A stretch of DNA of 64,000 nt from DATJSJ01 sp035504175 (lineage in GTDB: Bacteria > Pseudomonadota > Alphaproteobacteria > Acetobacterales > Acetobacteraceae), in contig DATJSJ010000144.1 in NCBI GenBank assembly GCA_035504175.1, forward strand, positions 1 to 64,000, in the 5' to 3' direction. The notes under the pieces are model-generated. The model searched no databases. It was not told where the DNA came from and saw only the letters and a program-made list of their open reading frames with translations. The position numbers and the translations under genes were made by a program. This document shows, piece by piece, positions 1-8,616 of the stretch; position 1 is the stretch's first letter; each line of letters begins with the position of its first letter.

Positions 1-61
1 CGTCGAGCCCGTACCAATGCGGCCGCGGGCGGGCGTAGTGGATCCAGACGCAGGCGCTCAT
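1..61 (-). CDS. N-terminal 20 codons of a gene running off the left edge
   Basis: An ATG at 59-61 (minus strand) overlaps the TGA of the preceding gene as ATGA and opens a frame without stop to the window edge. The visible residues begin MSACVWIHYARPRP. The four-base overlap matches the other junctions in this operon, so translational coupling and a real gene are likely. Twenty residues are too few to name a family; no function is proposed. Confidence 0.5.
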   Translation of the reverse strand, partial: MSACVWIHYARPRPHWYGLD

Positions 62-783
62 GCCACGCCTCCCTCGGCCAGCAACTCGGCGAGCGGTCGG
101 CGGCGGCCGATCAGGTGCCGCGAGGTGGTGAACTTGAAATCCGCCGCCTGCTCATGGCCGCGCATCGCGGCGTCGATCGCGGCGAGCGACGGCGCCTCCC
201 ACAGGCCGAGATGATGCCACGAACTCGCCCAGTCGAGCCGGTGGCGGCCGGCGATCGCGATATCGAGTGCGACGTCACCGGCGAAGGCGACGTCGCACTC
301 CGCGTCGTAGGCGCGCCGCGCGTCCGGGCTTGCCGCGGCCCAGGCATCGTTCCATTCCCACAGCGCCAGGAAGCCCCAGTCATGGCCGGCGCCGCTGGCG
401 CCGACGGTCGCGAACTCGCGCGGGCCGAGCAGCCATTCGGTCGCGAAGCGCCGCGACCAGCCGGCACGTTCCAGCCGCACCGTGCCCGCGAGCGCCGCGG
501 CGAGGCCCGGCGCCTCGAACGCCCCGGCGATGTCGAATTCATGGGCGAAGCCGGTGTCGTAGGCGGCCGGCGCGTGATCGCCCGCGGGATCGAACATGGC
601 GCGCACGGAGAGCTGCCAACCCTCGCGCTGCAGCGCCCGCAACGCGGCGGCGATCGCGTCGCGTTCCGCTCGCCCGAAGACGGAGGCCGGCGCGGGCTGG
701 CGTCGCGCCAGGAAGGCGACGACGCAGCGTCCGGTCGAATCCGCCGCGGCGAAAACCTCGGTCGGTTCGGTCAGCAGCGTCAT
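58..783 (-). CDS. Uncharacterised 241-aa protein, possible dimeric alpha-beta barrel fold
   Basis: I do not recognise a named family. The protein is soluble, without signal peptide or membrane segment. It has two similar halves with alternating strand/helix patterns, tryptophan- and histidine-rich near the end (SSWHHLGLWEAPSL, then FKFTTSRHLIGRRRP), reminiscent of ferredoxin-like or dimeric alpha-beta barrel proteins; this fold guess is inference. The ATG at 783 was chosen because it overlaps the TGA of the upstream BtpA-family gene as ATGA; the frame stays open upstream but there overlaps that gene. It is the third gene of the GntR-BtpA operon and itself overlaps the next gene at 61. Context suggests a role in the same small-molecule catabolic pathway. 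Confidence 0.7.
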   Translation of the reverse strand: MTLLTEPTEVFAAADSTGRCVVAFLARRQPAPASVFGRAERDAIAAALRALQREGWQLSVRAMFDPAGDHAPAAYDTGFAHEFDIAGAFEAPGLAAALAGTVRLERAGWSRRFATEWLLGPREFATVGASGAGHDWGFLALWEWNDAWAAASPDARRAYDAECDVAFAGDVALDIAIAGRHRLDWASSWHHLGLWEAPSLAAIDAAMRGHEQAADFKFTTSRHLIGRRRPLAELLAEGGVA

Positions 784-1631
784 GCCGCGTCCCGCACCTG
801 TGCCACCGCCTGCATCAACCGCTCGACTCGGCGCGGATCGACCGGATTCCACCAGCGCCCGTCCTGTTTCAGCCATTGCCCGATGATGGCGCCGTCGGCG
901 ATGCGGAACAGCGCCGGCACCTGCTCGGCGGACAGGCCCGAGCCCACGATCACAGGCAGGTTGGTGCCGTCCTTGACCGCCTCCACTTCGCCGGGCTCGG
1001 TGGGTGAGCCGGTGCGCGTGCCGGAGGCGATCAGCACGTCGGCGTCGAACCACTCCGCGTCGGTCGCCTGCTCGGCGATCGAGCGGTCGGCGGTGATCGC
1101 GTGCGCGCCGAACTTGACGTGCACGTCGGCGAAGATCGCGACGTCCCCCGCGCGGATGCGGGCGCGGTAGCGCATTGCGGCGGGCGCCGGCCCGTTCAGG
1201 ATGCCCTCGTTGGCGACATAGGCGTTCACCCACTGATTGGCCCGCACCCAGCGCGCACCGACCGCCTTGGCGATGCCGAGGGCGGGAATCACGCCGTTGG
1301 CGACGCAGGTGATGCCGATCGGGGTCGCGACCGCACCGCGTACCTCGAGACAGGCGGCGGTAAGTGCCGCGACCGTCTCGGGGCCGATATCGTCCGGACG
1401 GGCGAACGGCATGTCGCTCGCGTTCTCGATGATGATGCCGTCGATCCCGCCCTCGGCAAGCACCCGCGCATCGCGCACCGCGGCGGCATAGATTTCGGCG
1501 ACCGGCTCGCCGTCATAGCGCGGCGCCCCGGGCAGCGGCCGCAGATGGATCACGCCGATCACCGGCTTGCGGACCGCGAACAGCGCCTCCAGGGCGTTGC
1601 GCTTCGGCGGCAGGACTTGCGGCTTGCGCAT
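780..1631 (-). CDS. BtpA/SgcQ family TIM-barrel protein
   Basis: This 283-aa protein carries the BtpA family signature: VIGVIHLRPLPGAPRY near residues 24-39, GGIDGIIIENASDMPF near 70-85, and a C-terminal phosphate-binding-like segment (VIVGSGLSAEQV). BtpA was first linked to photosystem I stability in cyanobacteria, and SgcQ lies in an E. coli sugar operon; the enzymatic activity of the family is not established to my knowledge. Length is normal for the family. The start ATG at 1631 lies 19 bases after the GntR regulator stop. The gene overlaps the downstream unknown gene by four bases, so the three are probably one transcript. I infer a sugar- or nucleoside-related catabolic role under GntR control. 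Confidence 0.85.
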   Translation of the reverse strand: MRKPQVLPPKRNALEALFAVRKPVIGVIHLRPLPGAPRYDGEPVAEIYAAAVRDARVLAEGGIDGIIIENASDMPFARPDDIGPETVAALTAACLEVRGAVATPIGITCVANGVIPALGIAKAVGARWVRANQWVNAYVANEGILNGPAPAAMRYRARIRAGDVAIFADVHVKFGAHAITADRSIAEQATDAEWFDADVLIASGTRTGSPTEPGEVEAVKDGTNLPVIVGSGLSAEQVPALFRIADGAIIGQWLKQDGRWWNPVDPRRVERLMQAVAQVRDAA

Positions 1632-1650
1632 GACGCGGGCTCGATCTGTC

Positions 1651-2427
1651 TCAGGCGGAGGGGCGGACGAGGTCGATCGCGAAGCGGTAGCGATCGGCGC
1701 GATAGTGCATGACGGCATATTCCAGCGGATCGCCCTCGCCGTCGCGCGACAGGCGGCGCGCCACCAGCACCGGCGCGCCCGGCGGCACCTGCAGCCGGCG
1801 CGCCATCGCCGCATCGGCATTGGCCGCCTCGATGAACTCGCGCGCGGTCACGATCCGCGCGCCGCAATGCCGCGCCAGCCAGGCGTAGAGCGAGCCGCGA
1901 TCGAGCTCGTCCGCGGTCGGCACACGCTCGCCGAGCATGCGCGGCGACAGAAACGAGCGGGACAGGCCCATCGGCTCGTCATCGGCGAGCAGCAGGCGAT
2001 GGACCAGAAAGGCGCGGCGGACGTTGCCGAGGGCAAGCGCCTGCGCCGCCGCGTCATCCGCCTCGCTCCAGGCGGCGGTGAATGTCGCGTAGGAGGGTTC
2101 GAGACCGCGGCGGTGCATGTCCTCGGCGAAGCTGGCGAGCTGGTTCACCGGCTGCTCCACCCGCCGCCGCAGCACGATCGAGCCGCGCCCCGACTGGCGC
2201 GTGATCAGCCCCTCCTGTTTCAGCCGGTCGAGCGAGGCGCGCGCGGTGGTACGGCTGACGCGGAAGGCGGCGTTGATCTCCGCCTCGGACGGCAGCGGGT
2301 CGCCGGGGCCGAACTCGCCGGCGGCGATCGCGCCGCGCAGGCGCTCGGCGATCTGGAACCACAGCGGCACGGGACCGGGCAGCAGGGGCGTCTCGTTCCA
2401 GGGCATGTCCGACTGTAGGATCGTCAT
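1651..2427 (-). CDS. GntR/HutC-family transcriptional regulator with UTRA domain
   Basis: A 258-aa GntR-family repressor. The N-terminal winged helix-turn-helix is at about residues 18-82 (LPSEAEINAAFRVSRTTARA is the recognition region). It is followed by a UTRA effector domain (about 100-250) ending in the usual pattern LEYAVMHYRADRYRF. HutC-type regulators bind a small metabolite and usually control adjacent genes, here the BtpA operon just downstream. The start was set at 2427 because an AGGA motif lies about five bases upstream; the in-frame ATG at 2406 lacks a ribosome site. The effector cannot be told from sequence. Confidence 0.88.
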   Translation of the reverse strand: MTILQSDMPWNETPLLPGPVPLWFQIAERLRGAIAAGEFGPGDPLPSEAEINAAFRVSRTTARASLDRLKQEGLITRQSGRGSIVLRRRVEQPVNQLASFAEDMHRRGLEPSYATFTAAWSEADDAAAQALALGNVRRAFLVHRLLLADDEPMGLSRSFLSPRMLGERVPTADELDRGSLYAWLARHCGARIVTAREFIEAANADAAMARRLQVPPGAPVLVARRLSRDGEGDPLEYAVMHYRADRYRFAIDLVRPSA

Positions 2428-2460
2428 GACAATCCTGTCCAGCGTCAGGCGGGTGCGCCG

Positions 2461-3192
2461 GGGGACCGCGCCGATAGCCCGCAGTTCCAGTACAGCGACG
2501 TCGCCGGCGCCGATGCGGTGCTCGACCGGGCGGGCGGCGATCTCACCGGCATCCCGGTCGCGGCGTTCCGCCACGACCTGCGGCGCGATCGGGAGTTGCC
2601 GACAGCAGCAATTCGCCCACCAGCCGCGGCGGCGCCGCAATGCTGCCGGCGCCGCACCGATGCTGGACGCGGTGCGCGCCGGTTTTCGTCTCGATCTCGC
2701 CGGAACCTCTCGGCGCTCAGCAAGGCAATCGCCAACGGGCGTGCCGTGGTCGCGGTCATTGGACACGGGCGGTCCCGCGACGCTGCCACCCGGGTGTACG
2801 CGACGAACTCGTCCTGATGCAGCGCAGGCGCCATGGTGGCGGTGGTCGCGACATTACACCCGCTTCGGCGCGGCGACGCGATTGGCCATGTGACATGCTG
2901 CGGGCAGGCGCTGCGCGACGCATTGACCGCGCTCGTCGCCGGTCACGGGCTGCACATCCGGCAGAGTTGGCCGGTGCAGATCTGGACGATTCCGTTCGAC
3001 GACGGCGCCGACTTCGGGGAGACGCCGCGCATGCTGAAGTGCGCGGCTGCGGCAAGGCGCCGACCTGCGCCGCCGCACACGACGTGCTCCTCAGCCGCGC
3101 GTGCGCCCGCCGATATCGAACGCGTCCTGGCCACGGTGGAGCAGGGCTTCGCGGCTGTCGCCGTACTCTGGCCGCAGGCGGCTGCAGCATGA
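2461..3192 (+). pseudogene. Decayed class III aminotransferase (glutamate-1-semialdehyde aminomutase-like)
   Basis: Pieces of one class III PLP aminotransferase lie in order on this strand but in different frames. From 2461 one frame reads a central part containing DLTGIPVAAFRHDLRRDREL. At about 2655-2705 a shifted frame gives MLDAVRAGFRLDLAGT. The first frame then resumes with LSALSKAIANG, which includes the PLP-lysine region, and VYATNSS. A TGA at 2815-2817 interrupts it, after which the same frame continues with AGAMVAVVATLH and ends in DIERVLATVEQGFAAV, the family C-terminus. The N-terminal half is missing; the GntR gene starts just left. Frameshifts plus an in-frame stop make it non-functional. 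Assignment rests on the ordered family motifs. Confidence 0.8.
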
Positions 3193-3307
3193 TTGGCAGC
3201 CGTCGCCGGCGCGCCGGACGGGGTTACGGGCGCGGCATGTACCATGTGATAATCTCAGGTCGAGCCGGGGCGACCTGTGGTGCGGCGCAACCCAAGGAGC
3301 GCGGACG

Positions 3308-4132
3308 ATGCCTGGAGCGAGCTATGTGTTACGAACGAGCCACGCGACGATCGCGGTGAGCGAGAGCAGTGGTTCGGGGCCGCCGGTACTGCTGATCCAC
3401 GGCAACTCCTCGTGCAAGGAGGTATTCCGCAACCAGATGGAGGGGGCGATCGGCCAGCGCTATCGGCTGATCGCCATCGATCTGCCGGGGCATGGCAAAT
3501 CCTCCGACGCACGCAATCCGTGGCGCAGCTACACCATGCCCGGCTACGCCGATCTGGGCGTGGAAGTGCTGGACACGCTCGGGATCCGGCAGTTCGCGGT
3601 ACTGGGCTGGTCCCTGGGCGGGCATATCGGCATCGAGATGTTCCTGCGCCACGCCGGCATGACCGGGCTGCTCGCGACCGGAACGCCGCCGGTCGCCAAC
3701 GCGCCCGACGCGATTGCGACGGGATTCCGCCCATCCGAACACATGGCGCTGGCCGGCAAGCGCGATTTGACGGACTCGGAGATCGACGCCTATGCCCACG
3801 CCACCTGCGGCGTCAACGCACCATTCGAGCCCTTTTTGCGCGATGCCGTGCGGCGCACCGACGGACGTGCGCGCGAGACGATGTTTGCGGCGTTCGGCGC
3901 CGGATGGGGTGCCGATCAGCTGCACGTTGTGGAGACGTATGATCGCCCGGTCGCGATCATCTCCGGCGGCGAGGAACCATTCGTCAACAACGACTATCTG
4001 CAGCGCATCCGTTACGCAAACCTGTGGGATGGACAGGTCCACGTTCTGCCGCGGCTCGGCCATGCGCCGTTCTGGGAGGCACCGGAGGTCTTCGCTCCGC
4101 TGTTCGAACGTTTCCTGGCGGACGTGCTGTAG
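3308..4132 (+). CDS. Alpha/beta-hydrolase fold protein
   Basis: A 274-aa alpha/beta hydrolase. Visible elements are the oxyanion-hole strand VLLIHGNSSCKEVF (residues 27-40), the DLPGHGKS loop (about 58-65), the nucleophile elbow GWSLGGH with Ser102, an acidic residue region around IISGGEEPFV, and the catalytic histidine in RLGHAPFWE near the C-terminus. No signal peptide, so cytoplasmic. The ATG at 3308 is preceded by AAGGAG about ten bases upstream; earlier in-frame codons extend into non-family sequence. It stands alone on the plus strand between a pseudogene and the convergent amidase gene. Substrate (ester, lactone or C-C bond) cannot be inferred. Confidence 0.88.
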   Translation: MPGASYVLRTSHATIAVSESSGSGPPVLLIHGNSSCKEVFRNQMEGAIGQRYRLIAIDLPGHGKSSDARNPWRSYTMPGYADLGVEVLDTLGIRQFAVLGWSLGGHIGIEMFLRHAGMTGLLATGTPPVANAPDAIATGFRPSEHMALAGKRDLTDSEIDAYAHATCGVNAPFEPFLRDAVRRTDGRARETMFAAFGAGWGADQLHVVETYDRPVAIISGGEEPFVNNDYLQRIRYANLWDGQVHVLPRLGHAPFWEAPEVFAPLFERFLADVL

Positions 4133-4676
4133 CGGTTACGTCCGGGCATTCGTCAGGCCCTTCCAACGTGAGGCCGGTTTTCGCGACACCGGACATGGCC
4201 AGATCGACAGAGGGTGCCGCCCCGGCAACAAAATCGGCGCCGTCAGCATGTGCTCGATGCCCGCGGTGACGAGATCGAGCGGATAGCCGTCCCGTTCCGG
4301 ATTGCGACGGAACTTGGTGCCCGCTCCGGAGGCGATCTGGGCGCGCTGACGGTGCCGCAGTTCGTGGCCACGCAGGGAGTCATGCAGCGACGCCGGCGCG
4401 CAGCTGTCGATGGCCGGGCGCAGGCACTGGATTGACAAAATGCTCGTCGAGAGGCCATGGCGGTGGCTGAGGTATCGGCGTGTTTCGCAGAACACGGTCG
4501 AGACTGACCGGAATCAGCCGCCGCAAGCCGCTCCAGACGAACCGCGCGCCGGCTGCGGCTCTTTGCTCCGCCGCCTTACCCGGTTGCGCCGAGACGACAA
4601 TCGTGCCGGCGGCGAATCCGGCAACATGGTTCCGCCAGACGCGTGCGGTGCATTCCCTGGACCGCTTCGCGTCGCG
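4133..4676. other. Intergenic region without recognisable gene
   Basis: About 540 bases lie between the converging hydrolase and amidase genes. Short open frames exist on both strands (for example minus 4136-4495), but none shows a family motif, a good ribosome site or a coherent domain. I see no clear hairpin-plus-T terminator. Confidence 0.5.
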
Positions 4677-6998
4677 TCAGACCGCGTATTCGTCGCCAAG
4701 ACTGTAATCGGTTCCCGGCAGCTTGCCCGGGCGGATGAATCCATCGAGCACGTTCTTGGTCAGACGCGACACGGGATTGTTGAAATCTCCGATCGGCAAT
4801 GCGCTGCCCCAGGCAATCGAGCCGGTGGAAAAGACGGCACCGCCCTGCGGCGTGGTGAAATAGACGAGGTCCGCACGCACCCATGGATGCTGCGTGCCGC
4901 CCAGACCCGGCGTCATGAAATATATCTCCTCCTGCACCAGCGGATAGTTGTCAGTGAAGGGCTCGGAGGAGGCGAGGATGCGCGCGTGCGGCGGCGTGCC
5001 GAGCGCCAGTTCGTAGCGGTCGATCTCGATCCCCGCGGCGCCACCTTCGGCAAGGCCGGACGCGCCGAACACCTCGCCCTCGACGCCGGCGAAGATCCAG
5101 GACACGGAACGGTGATAGCTGTCCGGCATGCGGCGATACGGCACGGAATGGTCCATGCCTTCGGAGGTGAAGCCGACCCCGACCAGTTTCTGCGGCGGCC
5201 GGCCGCGATGGCGCCACAGCCCGCTGCGCTCGCCGGTCGAGGCCAGATAGTGCTCGCCCGGACGCGCCTGCCAGGCGCGCGAGCCGGCCTCCAGCTTGCG
5301 CACCTCCATCACCGAAGGGTCGTCGTCGCGGAAGCCGACACACCAGTAATAGCCATTGGCGCCGAGATACAGCAGGCGACCGCCACCGGCGAGGTAATCC
5401 TCGGTCGCATCCATCATCGGCTCGGAATTGTACTCGTTGTGCGTGCCGGTGATCACCGCGCGATAGGGCTTCAGGGCGGCGACGCCCTCCCGGTGCAGAT
5501 CCTCGTCGGTGATCACCTCGTAGTCGTATTTCATCGCCTCCAGCCAGCCGACGATCGACAGATCGGCCGGAAACTGCCAGGTCGCGCCGATGCCGGGGAT
5601 GCGGTATTTCGGCCGCATGTTGACGATCGGGCGGCGGTACGAGCTGTAGCAGACGCCCGCCCCGTCATCGTGCAGGTCGTAGGTGGAGAGGCCGAATTCG
5701 ACATTGCTCTTGTAGACCTCGATGTCGATGTCCTGCAGGATCGGCGTCGAGGCGGTGATCGCCTGCTGCAGGGCCGCATCGAACGCCGCCTGCATGTTCG
5801 CATAGGCAAGATAGCTCGCGGTTGGGACAAGCAGGCAGACCGGCGCCTTCGGCGTGGCCGCGCGCACGAAGAACGGCGCATATTCCTCGGCCGTGCGACT
5901 GCCGTCCTCGGCGGTCAGCTTGACGGCGTAGACGCCGCTCTTCAGATCGGGCGGGATTGCGAGCGTCAGCGTAGGCTCCCAGCGGCAATCGATCAGCGCG
6001 TCGGCGTGGAACTCGATGCCGCCGAATTCCCCAGGTGCGAGGCGAAAGCAGTCGTTCCTGCCGGTCCAGTTCCAACCGGTCTGGCCGCGCACCGGACGGT
6101 TGAAGCCCTCGGCGTGGAGCTGAAACGGTCCGGTGTCGAGCACGGCATCGCCAATGCCGCGATCCGTATAGCCGGCGGCGGTGTCCCAGTAGGCGAGCAC
6201 CTTCGCCGCCTCCGGCCGGCCGCCGTCGCGGATCGCGTCGAGCGCCGCGCGGTCGAGCTTGGTCCCGTGCACGCCGCAGCGATCGATCTTGCCGCTGTAG
6301 CACTGGCTGAAGAACATGCCGCGCGCCGGATTGCGCTCGGTCGCGGCGCCGATCAGGAAGCCGGACTCGGCGGAGAGCACCGGGCGCACGCGCAGCGTCT
6401 CGCTCACATGCGAGCGGTGGTCGTAGGGCACGATCTTTGACAGCAGGCTGTTGTAGCGGCCGATCACCGGTTCCTGGTACAGCGTCACGCTGCCGGTCGC
6501 CGGGTCGAAACTCGCCGCGACGAAATACCAGATGCGTGCGATCAGCTTCAGCTCGGCGGCAACCGCGTCCGTCGCGTTTCCATCCCCGACCCAGAACTCC
6601 AGATGTCCGGACGGATTGATGCCCAGGCCGAAGCCGCTGATGCCGTCGACCGACCACCGCCCGAGCAGCATCTGCCGGCCCGCCTCGGGCAGGGTCGGTA
6701 GAATGAAGGCATGCAGCGTCACCGGGCCGGTGACCGTCAGCTTGTCCTCGGGGTCCGCGACGCGCAGGAAATTGCCCTTCTGGACGTATTGCTTGTGGAC
6801 CGGCCAGTCGCGATTGATCGGCGAAGCGATCGACTGCTCGATGCAGCCCGGTCCATCGGGATGTTCGTCGCCATGGATCAGGCGGACGAGCTCGGCGTGC
6901 ACGGTGTCGGTCGCGTCGGCGCTCGCCATCACCGTCAAGGTGTCGCCGGGCCTGACCGAAAGCCGGTCGGTGTAGGCGAAGATGCGTATATTGGCCAT
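4677..6998 (-). CDS. dmfA2: N,N-dimethylformamidase-like large (catalytic) subunit
   Basis: A 773-aa protein close in length to the large subunit of bacterial N,N-dimethylformamidase (about 760 aa). That enzyme is an amidohydrolase splitting DMF to formate and dimethylamine using a mononuclear iron. As I recall the published Paracoccus structure, the iron is held by Tyr399, Tyr440 and Glu521 with His519 nearby. Here Tyr399 (in LAYANM), Tyr440 (in STYDLHDD) and the THNEY motif with His520 and Glu522 fall at the same places. Residues about 100-260 look like a laminin-G/concanavalin jelly roll, followed by a beta domain and the catalytic domain. Start ATG 6998. It lies 25 bases after a frame encoding the matching small subunit, supporting an alpha2beta2-type complex. 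The true amide substrate is unknown. Confidence 0.88.
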   Translation of the reverse strand: MANIRIFAYTDRLSVRPGDTLTVMASADATDTVHAELVRLIHGDEHPDGPGCIEQSIASPINRDWPVHKQYVQKGNFLRVADPEDKLTVTGPVTLHAFILPTLPEAGRQMLLGRWSVDGISGFGLGINPSGHLEFWVGDGNATDAVAAELKLIARIWYFVAASFDPATGSVTLYQEPVIGRYNSLLSKIVPYDHRSHVSETLRVRPVLSAESGFLIGAATERNPARGMFFSQCYSGKIDRCGVHGTKLDRAALDAIRDGGRPEAAKVLAYWDTAAGYTDRGIGDAVLDTGPFQLHAEGFNRPVRGQTGWNWTGRNDCFRLAPGEFGGIEFHADALIDCRWEPTLTLAIPPDLKSGVYAVKLTAEDGSRTAEEYAPFFVRAATPKAPVCLLVPTASYLAYANMQAAFDAALQQAITASTPILQDIDIEVYKSNVEFGLSTYDLHDDGAGVCYSSYRRPIVNMRPKYRIPGIGATWQFPADLSIVGWLEAMKYDYEVITDEDLHREGVAALKPYRAVITGTHNEYNSEPMMDATEDYLAGGGRLLYLGANGYYWCVGFRDDDPSVMEVRKLEAGSRAWQARPGEHYLASTGERSGLWRHRGRPPQKLVGVGFTSEGMDHSVPYRRMPDSYHRSVSWIFAGVEGEVFGASGLAEGGAAGIEIDRYELALGTPPHARILASSEPFTDNYPLVQEEIYFMTPGLGGTQHPWVRADLVYFTTPQGGAVFSTGSIAWGSALPIGDFNNPVSRLTKNVLDGFIRPGKLPGTDYSLGDEYAV

Positions 6999-7023
6999 GG
7001 ATCGGTGCAATTCCCCGTTGCGG

Positions 7024-7386
7024 TCAGGAATCCATCAGGTCCTGCACCCGCTTGCAGAACACGCCGTGCCGCGCCGCCTCCGGCGTTGCGAAAACCTGGT
7101 CATCGACGACGCGCGGCGGCACGCCGCGGCGGCCGGACAGTGCCACGATCCGGTATTCGGCAAACGGCTTGACGGCGAGGATCGCGTATTTGTCGGTAAC
7201 GGCGGCGCTGCGGAAATAGGCCAGCACGCGCTCGAGCGTGTCGCTGCGTCGTTTGCCGGCGGAGGTCCGGTGCTCCTCTATCAGCGCATCGGAGATCAGC
7301 CGCCGCAGCTCCGCGCGCAGACGGGCATCGAACCGCTTCACGACGATCGCCTGCTTGTCGGCGATCTCGATCGCTTCCTCGGGCAT
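7024..7386 (-). CDS. Internal start for a stand-alone dimethylformamidase small subunit (nested)
   Basis: Within the LivM frame an ATG at 7384-7386 is preceded by GGGAAGGTGAGACC, an excellent ribosome-binding site at normal spacing. Translation from it would give a 120-aa basic protein beginning MPEEAIEIADKQ, of the size expected for a DMFase small subunit (about 130 aa). Because it is in the same frame as the permease, both a fused and a free product are possible. I favour independent initiation as the functional source of the small subunit, since a soluble heterotetrameric amidase would not need membrane anchoring; this is inference. Confidence 0.5.
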   Translation of the reverse strand: MPEEAIEIADKQAIVVKRFDARLRAELRRLISDALIEEHRTSAGKRRSDTLERVLAYFRSAAVTDKYAILAVKPFAEYRIVALSGRRGVPPRVVDDQVFATPEAARHGVFCKRVQDLMDS

Positions 7387-8613
7387 GGTCTCACCTTCCC
7401 TGTCGGACCGCGCCGCCCGGCGCTCGCTTCGCTTCATCCCGCGCCAGGCGCGGTACTGTGCCGGGATGCCGAACAGCCCGCCGCGCAGGAACAGCACCGT
7501 GCCGAGCATGATGCCCGCAATCAGGATCAGCCGGATCGGGCCAAGACCGATGAACACCTTGTCCAGCAGCACGACGATCAGCGTCCCGACGACTGCGCCC
7601 TCCGCGGTGCCGATGCCGCCGATCACGATCATGGCCAATAGCAGCAGCAACTGGTCGATCGTGAACAGCGACGGCGAAGCGCCGTGCAACAGCGTCGCAT
7701 AGAAGCCGCCGATGCCGCCCAGCCCGGCGGACGAGATCAGAAACACGCGGATGCGCGCGGCGCGGTAGTTGATGCCCAGCGCCTCGGCGAACGCCTCGTG
7801 CCGCTCCGGGGCGGCGCGCAGCAGCCGTCCGAGCCGTTGGCCGTTCACGACGCGGTACAAGAGCAGCCCGCCCAGCATCAGCGCGAAGCCGGCGTAGAAG
7901 CCGAGCACGAGCCCTGGCCGTTCCCGCATGCTGTCCGGCACGAAACCGTCGGCGCCGAACAGCCCGTTATTGGCCGCACCGAGCGGCTGCGACTGTATCA
8001 CATAGACGCGGCACAGCTCGGCGATCCCGACGGTGAGAAGCGCGTAGTAGAAGCCCTCGAGCCGCACCGCCGGAATCGTGATGATGACGCCGAAGGCAAG
8101 CCCGAAGAGCGGGCCGACGAGCCACATCGCCCACCAGGGAAATCCGGCATAGACCGAGAGCGCCGCCGTGCCGTAGGCGCCGACGCCGACGGTTGCGAGG
8201 CTGGCGAGGGAGAAGATCCCGGCGGTGCCGATCTGCAGCATCCAAACCAGGTTGATCGCCGCGAACATCTCGAACGTGGTCGATGCCGCGACGAAGGAGT
8301 TGTCGCCGAACAGCGGCGGCGCCACGGCCAGCACGGCAAGGGCCACCAACCACAGGACGGGCCGGGGGTCGAGCAGTTGCCGCTCGGCCGCGAGCGTCAA
8401 CGGATTGTAGCGCGTCGCGAACAGCAGCGGCGTTCGCCGGGTGAACGGGTAGCGTTGGCGTTGCCAGCTCGCCCCGCCGTGGCCGCGCAGGGATGGCAGC
8501 ACGCGCCGGCGCCCGATCGGCAGCGTCGCCGCCCGCGGTCGCGGCGCCGCCACCGTCGCCGGCGGCGCGGCCTGCGTGTCCGCCAGGGCTTCCTGCGGCA
8601 TGTCGGGCGGCAC
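7024..8613 (-). CDS. livM: LivM-type ABC permease fused in frame to a dimethylformamidase small-subunit-like domain
   Basis: The 529-aa frame has two parts. Residues about 60-395 form a branched-chain-amino-acid/amide-type inner-membrane permease (LivM) with about ten hydrophobic segments and the EALGINYRAARIRVFLIS cytoplasmic loop. After a basic linker (MKRSERRAARSDREGE) the frame continues without stop into residues 410-529. These resemble DMFase small subunit: LERVLAYFR, then FAEYRIVAL and DDQVFATPEAARHGVF, matching the pattern YLQRVHNYFR ... AYRIATI ... DERFKTEEEAMHAVF that I recall for DmfA1. A ribosome site before Met410 may allow separate translation. The N-terminal 60 residues are an Ala/Arg/Pro-rich extension. 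It lies three bases after livH and 25 bases before the large amidase subunit. Confidence 0.85.
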   Translation of the reverse strand: MPPDMPQEALADTQAAPPATVAAPRPRAATLPIGRRRVLPSLRGHGGASWQRQRYPFTRRTPLLFATRYNPLTLAAERQLLDPRPVLWLVALAVLAVAPPLFGDNSFVAASTTFEMFAAINLVWMLQIGTAGIFSLASLATVGVGAYGTAALSVYAGFPWWAMWLVGPLFGLAFGVIITIPAVRLEGFYYALLTVGIAELCRVYVIQSQPLGAANNGLFGADGFVPDSMRERPGLVLGFYAGFALMLGGLLLYRVVNGQRLGRLLRAAPERHEAFAEALGINYRAARIRVFLISSAGLGGIGGFYATLLHGASPSLFTIDQLLLLLAMIVIGGIGTAEGAVVGTLIVVLLDKVFIGLGPIRLILIAGIMLGTVLFLRGGLFGIPAQYRAWRGMKRSERRAARSDREGETMPEEAIEIADKQAIVVKRFDARLRAELRRLISDALIEEHRTSAGKRRSDTLERVLAYFRSAAVTDKYAILAVKPFAEYRIVALSGRRGVPPRVVDDQVFATPEAARHGVFCKRVQDLMDS

Positions 8614-8616
8614 GCG

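Noticed and set aside
4410..6440. 676-codon plus-strand open frame opposite the amidase gene
   Set aside because: Antisense to a gene with all iron ligands in place; composition of a shadow frame.
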